Shown here one piece after another: positions 1 through 8,408 of a stretch of DNA of 64,000 bases; positions within the stretch are counted from its first letter, which is position 1, and each line of letters starts with the position of its first letter. The stretch covers positions 806,001 to 870,000 of the forward strand of contig JANSXV010000001.1 in assembly GCA_024742735.1 (NCBI GenBank), in the 5' to 3' direction. The notes below the pieces were generated by a model. The model made no database searches, was not told the DNA's origin, and worked only from the letters and a program-made list of their open reading frames with translations. A program made the position numbers and the translations under genes. This DNA comes from Alphaproteobacteria bacterium (lineage in GTDB: Bacteria > Pseudomonadota > Alphaproteobacteria > Caulobacterales > Maricaulaceae).

Positions 1-330
1 CAGCACGGCCAGCGTCATGGATAAAAGGCCGATCGTGGCCGAGACCGGGAAGCCCTGACCGATAATGTCGGCCACATCCATGTCGCGGAATTTCAGCGAT
101 GGCCCCAGATCGCCGCGCGCCAGCCCTGCCAGATAGTCCAGATACTGTTTCCAGATCGGCTGATCCATGCCGTAGGCGGCCAGAATATTCTGGCGGATCT
201 CCTCCGGCATGGGGCGCTCCAGGTCGAACGGACCGCCCGGCGCAATGCGCATCATGAAAAACGCCACCGTGATGATCACGAGGATCGTCGGGATGGCGAC
301 AAGGATGCGGCGAAGGACGTAACCGAGCAT
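1..330 (-). CDS. Oligopeptide/dipeptide ABC transporter permease, OppB/DppB family (partial)
   Basis: Inner-membrane permease subunit of a peptide-type ABC importer. From an ATG at 330 the minus strand is open for 110 codons to the window edge, so only the N-terminal third is present. It begins MLGYVLRRILVAIPTILVI, the usual first membrane helix of the family, followed by MRIAPGGPFDLERPMP, YGMDQPIWKQYLDYL and GDLGPSLKFRD, all typical of the OppB/DppB periplasmic region, and then the start of the second helix. Partner permease and ATPase genes would lie to the left of the window. A peptide-binding lipoprotein is encoded at 31937-33553, but that is too far away to assume the two work together. 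Confidence 0.9.
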   Translation of the reverse strand, partial: MLGYVLRRILVAIPTILVIITVAFFMMRIAPGGPFDLERPMPEEIRQNILAAYGMDQPIWKQYLDYLAGLARGDLGPSLKFRDMDVADIIGQGFPVSATIGLLSMTLAVL

Positions 331-474
331 GGAGCAACGGACCAGCTGGAGGACAAACGGAAGGCGGGTTTGTGGGCGCTTAGCCGTTTTCGATCAAGAT
401 TGGCCCGCAGTAGGCGCGATTAATGAAGAAGTCTCAAGTGTTTCCGCACACAGTGCGCACCGAGGGACGATGTG

Positions 475-651
475 TCACCCTGGAGCGACAGGGTCGGCGC
501 CCCGGATTTGCGCACCCGCCGGAACCGGATCCGGGGGCGTGTCGAGTGCGGCCGCAGCCGTTTTCACTGCGGCCACGGCCAGCAGCGCCAGCACAGCGAA
601 TCGGAGCCGGCGGCTGGTCCAGAGCAGAGTGTCGATGAGGCGGTCTTTCAT
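475..651 (-). CDS. Possible small membrane-anchored protein upstream of the permease
   Basis: A 58-codon frame starting with ATG at 651 encodes MKDRLIDTLLWTSRRLRF, then one hydrophobic helix (about residues 18-36, VLALLAVAAVKTAAAAL), then a short Pro/Ala tail. It is co-oriented with the permease gene that starts at 330. A basic N-terminus followed by a single helix is what a signal-anchored small protein looks like. In GC-rich DNA, though, a chance frame of this length is easy to get. No family is recognised and the Shine-Dalgarno is weak. The rest of 331-795 shows no convincing gene. Confidence 0.3.
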   Translation of the reverse strand: MKDRLIDTLLWTSRRLRFAVLALLAVAAVKTAAAALDTPPDPVPAGAQIRGADPVAPG

Positions 652-795
652 GTCAGGCTCGCTTCTGAAGACCCGCGTCGGGCAGCAAGAAGCATACCGC
701 TCTGACAGGGGTTCAACGCCGATGTGAGCCGGTCGTGAATTGCGCCCGATACAGACGCTCGTATTCTGCCTGTCAGTGAGGCGGGAGCGATTCTC

Positions 796-1737
796 ATGGC
801 GGCGCGGGCCTGGTGGCGCGATTTCCAGCTGGATGGCGCAGCGGTGCATGTCCGCAAAACCGGCGCGCGGGTTCCCATTGAGCCTGGCGTGGTCGGCGAA
901 ACGTTGGCCTGGCTGCGTTTTCACCTGGCTGTCGAAGCCGAGCGCCGCGCGATCCGCAGCGACGGACCGCGCCTCTGGTTTGCGCCGGAGCGGCCCCGCC
1001 CCTGGTATCTGATCTGGCCTGCGGTGCAGCTGTCAGGCCTGCGCATCGCAGAGAGTCCTGACGAAGCTGACCTTGCCTTCGTGTTCGAGGACGTCACGCA
1101 AGGACGCATTCCCGCCGGTCATGGTCTGCCCATCATCAACGGGCGATGTGCGGACGTCTCCAAATCCCGGGTCGCCGACGTTTTCGAGCAGGTCAGCGGG
1201 CGCGCCCTGACGCTGGGCCCGGAAAGCTGGCATGGTCCCATGGTGGCGAAGTCCGAAGCCAATGGCGCCCACGACGGCCGCGTGGTTCACGGGCCGGCCG
1301 CGCCGCAATCGGGAATGGTCTACCAGCGCCTCATCGACACCGCCGCGCCCGACGGCATGGTGGAAGATCTGCGCTGCCCGACCGTGGGCGGCGAGATCGC
1401 AGCGGTCTTCCTGAAGCGCCGCCCGATCGCGGCGCGCTTCGCAAACGCCAACGCCGAAGTACGCGAGCTCGATCCCGGTGCGGTGTTCAGTGAGGAAGAG
1501 CGGTCCTTGATCCGCGAGTTCTGCGCGGCGTTCGGCCTGGACTGGGGCGGGGTTGACGTGTTGCGGGAGCGTTCGTCCGGCGCGATCTGGATCGTCGACG
1601 CCAACAAGACCGACATGGGGCCCCCGACGGCCCTGCCCCTGGATCGCAAGCTCGCCAGCGCGCGCGCGATCGGCGCCCGCCTGCGCGCCTATTGCGAGCG
1701 CCGCCTGACCACCGCGCAAGGAGCGCCGCAGCCATGA
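796..1737 (+). CDS. ATP-grasp-fold protein of unknown substrate
   Basis: A cytoplasmic protein of 313 residues. The C-terminal half looks like an ATP-grasp ligase of the RimK/glutathione-synthetase type: AAVFLKRRPIAARF resembles the strand carrying ATP-contacting residues, and WGGVDVLRERSSGAIWIVDANKTD matches the metal/ATP-binding end of the fold (the acidic residue before D-A-N). The N-terminal half matches no family I can name. The stop codon overlaps the start of the next gene (ATGA), so the two are translationally coupled. The substrate is unknown; the family usually joins an amine to an acyl-phosphate. The fold call is moderately firm and the function open. Confidence 0.7.
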   Translation: MAARAWWRDFQLDGAAVHVRKTGARVPIEPGVVGETLAWLRFHLAVEAERRAIRSDGPRLWFAPERPRPWYLIWPAVQLSGLRIAESPDEADLAFVFEDVTQGRIPAGHGLPIINGRCADVSKSRVADVFEQVSGRALTLGPESWHGPMVAKSEANGAHDGRVVHGPAAPQSGMVYQRLIDTAAPDGMVEDLRCPTVGGEIAAVFLKRRPIAARFANANAEVRELDPGAVFSEEERSLIREFCAAFGLDWGGVDVLRERSSGAIWIVDANKTDMGPPTALPLDRKLASARAIGARLRAYCERRLTTAQGAPQP

Positions 1738-2633
1738 CCGCCATCCCCTTCGTGCGCGAATTCGACTTCGAGTATGGCCGTTGCGATCAGCTGAGCCCGC
1801 TTGTGCGCCGGCTGATCGCACCCAATCCGGGCCCCTTCACCTTTACAGGGACCGGCGTCTTTATCGTCGGCGGAGGCGAAGTGGCGGTCATCGACCCTGG
1901 CCCGCTGGACGCTGATCACGAGGCCGCGCTCGACGCTGCTCTGGAGGGCGAGACGATCAAGTTCGTGCTGGTCACCCATCACCACATGGACCACTCACCG
2001 CTGGCGGCCAGGCTGGCGGCCAAGCACGGCGCGAAGGTCCACGCCATGAGCCCGGCCGACACGCCGCCCGAAGGCGGAGAGGTGCGCATGGAGGCCGGCG
2101 ATGACGCGGGGTTCCGGCCCGATATCGAAGTCGCAGACGGCGACGTGTTTGAAGGCCCTGGCTGGACTCTGACGGCGCTGCACACGCCCGGCCACACATC
2201 GAACCATGTCTGTTACGCACTGAAAGAGGAGAATACCCTGTTCTCCGGCGACCATGTGATGGGCTGGTCGACCTCGGTCGTCTCGCCGCCGGACGGCTCC
2301 ATGGGCGACTATATCGCCCAGCTTGAGCGGATCCGGGCCATGAATTTCGACACGATCCGCCCAACCCACGGCCCTGCCATCACCGAGACCGGCCCGTTCC
2401 TGGACGCCTATATCGAGCACCGCCGCGCCCGGGAGCGCCAGATTCTCGCCCAGCTCAAGGCCGGGCGGACCCGCATCAAGGACATGGTGGCGGACATGTA
2501 CGCCGACGTGGACAAGCGGCTTCATCCGGCTGCCGCGCACTCGGTCCTCGGTCACATGATCCATCTGGTCGAGAAGGGCGAGGTTGCGTGCGCCGGCGAA
2601 GCCGGGCTGGATGCCGACTATCGGCTGATCTGA
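1734..2633 (+). CDS. Metallo-beta-lactamase fold hydrolase, LACTB2-like
   Basis: A 299-residue hydrolase. The start is the ATG at 1734, which overlaps the upstream stop. The metal site HxHxDH is present as H82-H-H84-M-D86-H87. Further ligands are in HTPGHTSNH (about 157-165) and FSGDHVMGW (about 178-186). The C-terminal 80 residues (IEHRRARERQILAQLKAGRTRI to the end) look like the winged-helix tail of LACTB2-type enzymes, which are endoribonucleases in animals and of uncertain role in bacteria. The family binds two zinc ions. Coupling to the ATP-grasp gene suggests a joint role, but the sequence does not say which. Confidence 0.88.
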   Translation: MTAIPFVREFDFEYGRCDQLSPLVRRLIAPNPGPFTFTGTGVFIVGGGEVAVIDPGPLDADHEAALDAALEGETIKFVLVTHHHMDHSPLAARLAAKHGAKVHAMSPADTPPEGGEVRMEAGDDAGFRPDIEVADGDVFEGPGWTLTALHTPGHTSNHVCYALKEENTLFSGDHVMGWSTSVVSPPDGSMGDYIAQLERIRAMNFDTIRPTHGPAITETGPFLDAYIEHRRARERQILAQLKAGRTRIKDMVADMYADVDKRLHPAAAHSVLGHMIHLVEKGEVACAGEAGLDADYRLI

Positions 2634-2706
2634 AAGCGCCGGGAGAGTACGCCCGATTTCAGACTGAAGTGCGGTGTACCCGGCCCTTGCCTCTCTACCA
2701 GATCTT

Positions 2707-3300
2707 CTAGAGCCGGCCCCGCTCCATCAGCCGGGCGGCTTCACCGGCATCGATCCGGTAGGGCTGATCAATTCCGCAACGGAACTCATCGGCCATGGAG
2801 TCGGCGAAGGCGCGCGCGACGGTGTTGGCGTCATACACCTCCTGCACGTCCAGATACGCCGTATGGCAGGCGCCGATCGGCCCCTCCTCGCGCAGGGCGG
2901 TGACGACCAGCACTTCAGCATCGGTCCGGGATTCGCCCGTCGCCATGCCCGTGTCCGGATCAATGATCGGGGTGCTCGCCATCCAGCGATGGATCGTGGC
3001 GAAGGGCGTCCAGCCCCCCGCCTCCTCACGGACGCGCCATTCGATCGTGTTGGAGAAATACTGGTCCATCCCCACCGAGATCGGGTTCTGCATGAACTGC
3101 TCATTCATCGCGCGGCCGGAATAGGCCAGTGAAGCCGAGTGCTCGCCGGGGCTGACATAAACGTCCCAGCCGGCATGGCCGTCGCATCTCACAAGCAGCC
3201 CGCCGCCGTCGTCCGTCTCGTCACACCCGGTCAATTCGGTATAGACGCTCGACACGCCAGCCTGCGCGCCCGCCACAGCGATCATGAGCAGAATAGTCAT
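2707..3300 (-). CDS. Secreted hypothetical protein
   Basis: A protein of about 197 residues with an N-terminal signal peptide (MTILLMIAVAGAQAGVSS, cleavage probable after AQA or AGA). The mature part has a handful of cysteines (TELTGCDE, VRCDGH, GACHT, FRCGID) that could form disulfides in the periplasm. An alternative in-frame start at 3315 adds five residues; 3300 gives the cleaner signal peptide. No family recognised. It converges on the metallo-beta-lactamase gene and is divergent from the ClC gene. Confidence 0.7.
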   Translation of the reverse strand: MTILLMIAVAGAQAGVSSVYTELTGCDETDDGGGLLVRCDGHAGWDVYVSPGEHSASLAYSGRAMNEQFMQNPISVGMDQYFSNTIEWRVREEAGGWTPFATIHRWMASTPIIDPDTGMATGESRTDAEVLVVTALREEGPIGACHTAYLDVQEVYDANTVARAFADSMADEFRCGIDQPYRIDAGEAARLMERGRL

Positions 3301-3372
3301 GGCCCAGCCTCCCACACACGCCTGGAAGCCTAGCGCCTTGACCGGGTCAGAGCCATCCGCAAAACCTCACCC

Positions 3373-5046
3373 ATGACCGACTCCGACCCAGCGCGATCCG
3401 GCCAGGCTGACGAGCCGTCGAAAAGTCCGTTTTCGCGCGCGGTCAGATTCCTGCGCACAAGCTTTGCTGAAGGGCGCTCGCCCGCGCTCTGGGTCGCCGC
3501 GCTGGCGGTCGGCCTGATCGCCGGTTACGCGGCGCTGGGCCTGAGACTTGGCATTGAGCTTGTCCAGTTCGCCGCCTTCGCCGACCGGACCGAACAGCTT
3601 GCGAGCGCCGCGCGCGACCTGTCCCCGCTGCAGATCATCGCCGCGCCCCTGATCGGCGGCGTGATCGTCTCCGGCCTTCTGTGGCTCGGCATGGCGCGGG
3701 GCTGGATCGAGGAGACCCGGGCCGGCGGCGTCGCCGATGTGATGGAGGCGCGCGCCATCAAAGGCGGGCGCATGTCCCTGACCCACGGTCTCTGGTCGGC
3801 CCTGATCGCCAGCGTGTCCCTAGGCTCGGGCGGATCGGCGGGCCGCGAAGGGCCGGCGGTGCATCTGGGCGCGACGCTGGCCAGCGCTGTGACCCGCCCG
3901 CTGGGCCTGTCCCCGCGCGCCGCGCGGATCATCCTGGCCTGCGGGGCGGCCTCGGCGGTGTCGGCCAGCTTCAATGCGCCGGTCGCCGGCGCCCTGTTCG
4001 CGTTCGAGGTGGTTCTGGGACATTACGCCCTTCGCTCCATTGCGCCGGTCGCGGTGGCCAGCGTGATCGGGGCGCTGGTCGCCCGGCTTCATTTCGGCGC
4101 CCAGCCCGCCTTCGCCATGCCGGCGATCCAGCCGGCGAGCGTCCTCGATTTCATCGCCGTCATTCCCCTGGGCGCCGCCGCGGCAGGTCTGGCCATCGCC
4201 TTCATCCTGGCCGCCATTCATGCGCCCCGCCTCGTCGCGGAGCGGGCCAAGGCCCTGTCCTGGCCGCTCTGGGCGCTGCCGCCTTTCGGCGGGCTGGCCG
4301 TGGGTCTGATCGCGGCAGCGGCGCCGGAAGTGCTGGGCGTGGGCTATGAGGCGACCGCCAATGCCCTGGCGGGCGGGTACGCCATCGCCACGCTCGCCGG
4401 CCTCATCGCGCTGAAACTCATCGCAACGGTGATCACGCTGGCCGCGCGCTTCGGCGGCGGCGTGTTTTCACCGTCCCTCTATCTGGGCGCCATGCTCGGC
4501 GCCCTGTTCGGCGCCATCGCAACCCAGCTGTTCGGAGAAGCGACCGCCGGCGCGGCTTTCTTCGCCGTGGTCGGCATGGGCGCAGTGTCCGGCGCGGTCC
4601 TCGGCGCGCCCCTGTCCACGACGCTGATCGTGTTCGAACTGACCGCCAGCTACGAAGCCTCCATCGCGCTCTTGGTGGCGGTGTCGCTGGCGACGGTCAT
4701 CACCCAGTCGGTCACCAAAGGCAGCTTCTTCCACAAGCAGGTCGAGCGTCATGGCTACGACCTGTCCCAGGGTGACGCCCGCGTCATCCTTCAGACCATC
4801 CGCGCGCGCGAGATCATGAGCCCGGTCGACAAGGCCGAAGCGCCCGTGAAGCCGGACGGCCCCTTCGTCTACGAAGACGATTATCTGGGGCGGATCATGG
4901 GCTACTTTTCAGCCGAGAGCATTGACGGCGCCCCCGTTCGCGCACGATCCGGCGACCAGGCGATCATCGGCTATCTCTCCAAATCCGAAGCCCACGCCGC
5001 CTACGCCCGCGCCCTTCAGGCCCGCAGCGAGGAAGAGCATCGTTAG
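3373..5046 (+). CDS. ClC-family chloride channel or H+/Cl- antiporter
   Basis: Polytopic membrane protein of 557 residues. Chloride-selectivity regions of the family are visible: RAGGVADVMEAR near residue 115 (position of GSGIP), GGSAGREGPAVHLGA at about 153-168 with the gating glutamate of GREGP, and FGGGVFSPSLYLGA near 363 (position of GIFAP). At the helix that carries the proton-pathway glutamate the sequence reads ALFAFEVVLGHY, with one Glu where E. coli ClcA has two, so channel versus antiporter cannot be decided. The C-terminal ~90 residues are a reduced CBS-like tail. The last 30 codons are duplicated 0.8 kb downstream (see repeats). Confidence 0.92.
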   Translation: MTDSDPARSGQADEPSKSPFSRAVRFLRTSFAEGRSPALWVAALAVGLIAGYAALGLRLGIELVQFAAFADRTEQLASAARDLSPLQIIAAPLIGGVIVSGLLWLGMARGWIEETRAGGVADVMEARAIKGGRMSLTHGLWSALIASVSLGSGGSAGREGPAVHLGATLASAVTRPLGLSPRAARIILACGAASAVSASFNAPVAGALFAFEVVLGHYALRSIAPVAVASVIGALVARLHFGAQPAFAMPAIQPASVLDFIAVIPLGAAAAGLAIAFILAAIHAPRLVAERAKALSWPLWALPPFGGLAVGLIAAAAPEVLGVGYEATANALAGGYAIATLAGLIALKLIATVITLAARFGGGVFSPSLYLGAMLGALFGAIATQLFGEATAGAAFFAVVGMGAVSGAVLGAPLSTTLIVFELTASYEASIALLVAVSLATVITQSVTKGSFFHKQVERHGYDLSQGDARVILQTIRAREIMSPVDKAEAPVKPDGPFVYEDDYLGRIMGYFSAESIDGAPVRARSGDQAIIGYLSKSEAHAAYARALQARSEEEHR

Positions 5047-5051
5047 CTGCG
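4960..5051. repeat. Copy 1 of a 92-bp direct repeat (3' end of the ClC gene)
   Basis: This stretch covers the last 29 codons and stop of the ClC gene plus 5 bases. The same 92 bases recur at 5745-5836 with four mismatches and no gaps (about 96% identity), in the same orientation. The gene for a small exported protein lies between the copies. Confidence 0.9.
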
Positions 5052-5139
5052 CAGACGAGCGTCGTGGCGAGACCGGCCGAATGTCATAAAGGTGTAACAT
5101 CGAGATGCAACCATAGGCTACTCTTTGGGGAGTCGCAAA

Positions 5140-5622
5140 ATGAGAAATTGCATAACGCTCATCAGCACGTTTGCCTTGACGGCGACGGTATTCGGCCTTT
5201 GCGCACCTGCCGCTGCAGCACAGTACAGCGGCATTTCGTCAACCATCAACGCCGCGGAGCGGCGATGCACGTTCTCGCAAACTGCAACATATGAGCACGT
5301 AAACGAGCAAGGCCGCACAATTCGACGGACCTCCCGCCGATCAATCCTGGATCGCGACTGTGTCTCGCGCCAGTTCAATGGTGTCGTTGTCCAGCAGAAT
5401 CTGACTTTCGATCGCGCAAACTCCGGCGCGCTTGACGGCGCCGTCGTTGTCTTTCGCGGCAATGGCTTCACCGCCTACTGCCGGGGGGATCGGGATTTTG
5501 TCAGAGCGTTCGAGCGCGGCGCCCGGCGAGGCGAAGTCTATACCGTAAGAGCCAATTTCGGCCGCCTCCGCCCGGAATGGACCACTGACGTCGAACTGCG
5601 AAACTGCATCTTGCCGCGTTAG
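5140..5622 (+). CDS. Small exported protein of unknown function
   Basis: 160 residues from the ATG at 5140, which has a good Shine-Dalgarno (GGGGAG about 7 bases upstream); a TTG 15 bases earlier is less likely. Signal peptide MRNCITLISTFALTATVFGL with cleavage near APAAAA. The mature part is a small basic domain with four cysteines (RRCTFSQT, RDCVSRQ, AYCRGDR, RNCILPR), probably two disulfides. No family recognised. The gene is bracketed by the duplicated ClC 3' end, which suggests it arrived by insertion or was trapped by a segmental duplication. Confidence 0.7.
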   Translation: MRNCITLISTFALTATVFGLCAPAAAAQYSGISSTINAAERRCTFSQTATYEHVNEQGRTIRRTSRRSILDRDCVSRQFNGVVVQQNLTFDRANSGALDGAVVVFRGNGFTAYCRGDRDFVRAFERGARRGEVYTVRANFGRLRPEWTTDVELRNCILPR

Positions 5623-5744
5623 GCTGCACTTGCAGCCTCAGGCCAAGATGGATGAGCAGAGCCGATTGTCGTACAGAATGGTCTACAGCCCCAGAACGCA
5701 TGCCATTTCATTTGCGCCTGCAAGTGCGCCCCACCAGCGACCCG

Positions 5745-5836
5745 GCGATCATCGACTATCTCTCCATATCCGAAGCCCACGCCGCCTACGCCCGCGCCCT
5801 GCAGGGCCGCAGCGAGGAAGAGCATCGTTAGCTGCG
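5745..5836. repeat. Copy 2 of the 92-bp repeat, a detached ClC gene tail
   Basis: It encodes AIIDYLSISEAHAAYARAL and the rest of the ClC C-terminus including the stop, but has no upstream gene body in frame, so it is a non-functional gene fragment. Bases 5623-5744 before it and 5837-5920 after it hold nothing I recognise apart from the leader of the helicase gene. Confidence 0.88.
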
Positions 5837-5920
5837 CCCCTTGCCCCGCCCCCTCGCCTCACCGCGCCTGTGTGCTAGTTTCGTTCTTCTATCGAATCGC
5901 CGTTTGCGTCAGGTGCGTCC

Positions 5921-8233
5921 ATGTCCTCCATCCCGCTGTCCCAGCAGGCTTCAGCCCGTCCGCGCGCCAGCGCCGACCCCGCTTACCTGGACGGTCTGAA
6001 CCCGGAACAGCGCAAGGCGGTGGAGACGACGGAGGGCCCGGTGCTGGTCCTCGCCGGCGCGGGCACGGGCAAGACGCGGGTGCTGACCACGCGGCTGGCG
6101 CATATTCTGGCGACCGGCAAGGCCTGGCCGAGCCAGATTCTGGCGGTGACCTTCACCAACAAGGCCGCCCGCGAGATGAAGCACCGGGTCGGGTCGATCA
6201 TCGGCGAGGCGGTGGAGGGGCTGCCCTGGCTGGGCACGTTCCACTCCATCTCCGCCCAGATCCTGCGCCGGCATGCCGAGCTGGTGGGTCTGAAGCAGAG
6301 CTTCACGATCCTGGACACAGACGACCAGCTGCGCCTGATCAAGCAGATTCTGGAAGCGGAGAACATCGACGCCAAGCGCTGGACGCCGCGATATTTCGCC
6401 TCCCTCGTGGACGGCTGGAAGAACCGGGCCATGACACCGGACCGCATCCCGGAGGAGGACAAGTGGAAGTTCGCCGACGGCAAGGCGGGCGATCTCTACA
6501 AGCTGTATCAGGAGCGGCTTTCGGTCCTGAACGCCTGTGATTTCGGCGACCTGCTCCTGCACTGCATCACGGTGTTCCAGGAGAACGCCGACGTGCTGGC
6601 CGATTTCCACCGCAAGTTCCGCTACGTGCTGGTGGACGAGTATCAGGACACCAACGTCGCCCAGTATCTCTGGCTGCGCCTGCTGGCGCGCGGTTCGAAC
6701 AATCTTTGCTGCGTGGGCGATGACGACCAGTCCATCTATGGCTGGCGCGGCGCAGAGGTGGACAACATCCTGCGCTTCGAAACCGACTTTCCCGGCGCGG
6801 CCGTCATCCGGCTGGAGCGCAATTACCGCTCCACGGGCAATATCCTGGCCGCGGCCTCTGGCCTCATCACCGCCAACAAGGCGCGGCTGGGCAAGACGCT
6901 ATGGACCGAGGACGATCCCGGCGAGAAGGTCCAGGTCTCCGGCCTGTGGGACGGCGAGGCCGAAGCGCGGTTCGTGGCCGACGAGATCGAGAGCCATGTG
7001 CGCAAGGGCGGCAAGCATGACGACATCGCCGTGCTGGTGCGCGCCTCCTGGCAGATGCGCGCGTTTGAAGACCGCTTCATCATGCTGGGCCTTCCCTACA
7101 AGGTGATCGGCGGACCGCGCTTCTTTGAACGCGCGGAGATCCGCGACGCGCTGGCCTATTTGCGCCTGGTGCGCTCTGAAGCTGACGATCTGGCGTTCGA
7201 GCGGGTGATCAACACGCCCAAGCGCGGGATCGGCGACACCTCAGTTCAGAAGATCGCCCTGACCGCGCGCTCGGCGCAGGTGTCCATGGCCGAAGCCGCG
7301 CGCCTGATGACCCAGACCGACGAGATCCGCGGCAAGGCGCGCACAGGCCTCATCGCCTTTCTGAAGGACCTCGACCGCTGGCGCGAGCAGGCCGAAGCCA
7401 TGCGCCATGACGAGCTGGCCGAGGTGATCCTTGATGACAGCGGCTACACCGCCATGTGGCGCGAAGACAAAAGCCCCCAGGCCGCCGGGCGGCTGGATAA
7501 CCTGAAGGAACTCGTGCGCTCCATGGGCGAGTTCGACACGCTGGAATCCTTCCTGGAGCATATCGCCCTGGTCACCGATGCGGACCGCATGGAAGACGGC
7601 GACGAGATCTCCATCATGACCCTGCACGCCGCCAAAGGCCTCGAATTTCCCCTGGTCTTCCTGCCGGGATGGGAGGAGACCGTGTTTCCCTCCCAGCGCT
7701 CCATGGATGAAGGCGGGACCGCCGCCCTCGAAGAAGAGCGGCGCCTGGCCTATGTGGGCATCACCCGGGCCCGCGAGCGCGCCGTGATCACCTTCACCGC
7801 CAACCGCATGATCTTCGGGCGCTGGCAGAATGTGATCCCGTCCCGCTTCGTGGACGAGTTGCCGCCGGATAATTGCGAAGCGAAATCCGAGACCGGCTAT
7901 TACGACGCCGGGCCGGGCTTTGAGGGCGTGTCCGAACCGTCTGACCCGTTCCGCTCCAGCTATGAGAGCCCCGGCTGGAAACGCTTTCAGGCCAGCAAGG
8001 CCGCCGGCCGCCGCGCCGATCCCGGCGTCATCGACGGCAAGGCCCAGCTCATCGAAAGCGGAGACGCCAGCTCGGTGGGCGGACAGTCGAAGTGGAAGCC
8101 CGGCGACCGCGTCTTCCACCAGAAATTCGGCTACGGCGTGGTGAAGGTGACCGACGGCGCCAAGCTGACCGTGGCCTTCGACAAGGCGGGGGTGAAGAAG
8201 GTCGTGGCGAGCTTCGTGGGTGAAGCGCCTTAG
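5921..8233 (+). CDS. uvrD: ATP-dependent DNA helicase UvrD/PcrA
   Basis: Superfamily 1A 3'-5' helicase of 770 residues, used in nucleotide-excision and mismatch repair and in clearing DNA. Motifs in order: Q-motif LNPEQRKAV (26-34), Walker A AGAGTGKT (45-52), Ia TFTNKAAREM, II VDEYQDTN (about 239-246), III GDDDQSIYGWRGAE, IV LERNYRS, V IMTLHAAKGLEF and VI EERRLAYVGITRARER. The C-terminal 45 residues (KPGDRVFHQKFGYGVV) are the Tudor-like UvrD tail that contacts RNA polymerase. It is transcribed alone. I looked for an alphaproteobacterial LexA box upstream and found none. Confidence 0.96.
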   Translation: MSSIPLSQQASARPRASADPAYLDGLNPEQRKAVETTEGPVLVLAGAGTGKTRVLTTRLAHILATGKAWPSQILAVTFTNKAAREMKHRVGSIIGEAVEGLPWLGTFHSISAQILRRHAELVGLKQSFTILDTDDQLRLIKQILEAENIDAKRWTPRYFASLVDGWKNRAMTPDRIPEEDKWKFADGKAGDLYKLYQERLSVLNACDFGDLLLHCITVFQENADVLADFHRKFRYVLVDEYQDTNVAQYLWLRLLARGSNNLCCVGDDDQSIYGWRGAEVDNILRFETDFPGAAVIRLERNYRSTGNILAAASGLITANKARLGKTLWTEDDPGEKVQVSGLWDGEAEARFVADEIESHVRKGGKHDDIAVLVRASWQMRAFEDRFIMLGLPYKVIGGPRFFERAEIRDALAYLRLVRSEADDLAFERVINTPKRGIGDTSVQKIALTARSAQVSMAEAARLMTQTDEIRGKARTGLIAFLKDLDRWREQAEAMRHDELAEVILDDSGYTAMWREDKSPQAAGRLDNLKELVRSMGEFDTLESFLEHIALVTDADRMEDGDEISIMTLHAAKGLEFPLVFLPGWEETVFPSQRSMDEGGTAALEEERRLAYVGITRARERAVITFTANRMIFGRWQNVIPSRFVDELPPDNCEAKSETGYYDAGPGFEGVSEPSDPFRSSYESPGWKRFQASKAAGRRADPGVIDGKAQLIESGDASSVGGQSKWKPGDRVFHQKFGYGVVKVTDGAKLTVAFDKAGVKKVVASFVGEAP

Positions 8234-8246
8234 GGGCCGCACCTGT

Positions 8247-8355
8247 TGAACTCCCGGCCAAGCCCCGGATTTGATCCGGGGCGCCGAGCCGGGACCTTTT
8301 CGATCATAAGCCACAAGGTCCCGGCTCTGCGCGCTTCGCGCTTGGCCGGGAATTC
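8247..8355. repeat. Intergenic palindromic element
   Basis: A large imperfect inverted repeat fills the gap between uvrD and the esterase. The left arm runs from TGAACTCCCGGCCAAG to GCCGGGACCTT. The right arm begins AAGGTCCCGGC and ends CTTGGCCGGGAATTCA. Each arm contains its own small hairpin (CCCCGGATTTGATCCGGGG on the left, GCGCGCTTCGCGC-like on the right). Such elements are common, multi-copy and non-coding in alphaproteobacteria. It may also end uvrD transcription. Confidence 0.75.
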
Positions 8356-8408
8356 AATAATTTGGTTAGATGGCGGAGTCGGCAATCCGCTTGAGGAAAC
8401 TCTCACCC

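Noticed and set aside
5872-5920. LexA-like GTTC followed by GAATC upstream of uvrD
   Set aside because: The alphaproteobacterial box needs a direct GTTC repeat at 7-base spacing; the second half here is GAAT, so it does not fit.
7241-8314. 357-codon minus-strand frame inside uvrD
   Set aside because: It lies wholly over UvrD motifs V-VI and the Tudor tail and has no recognisable protein features.
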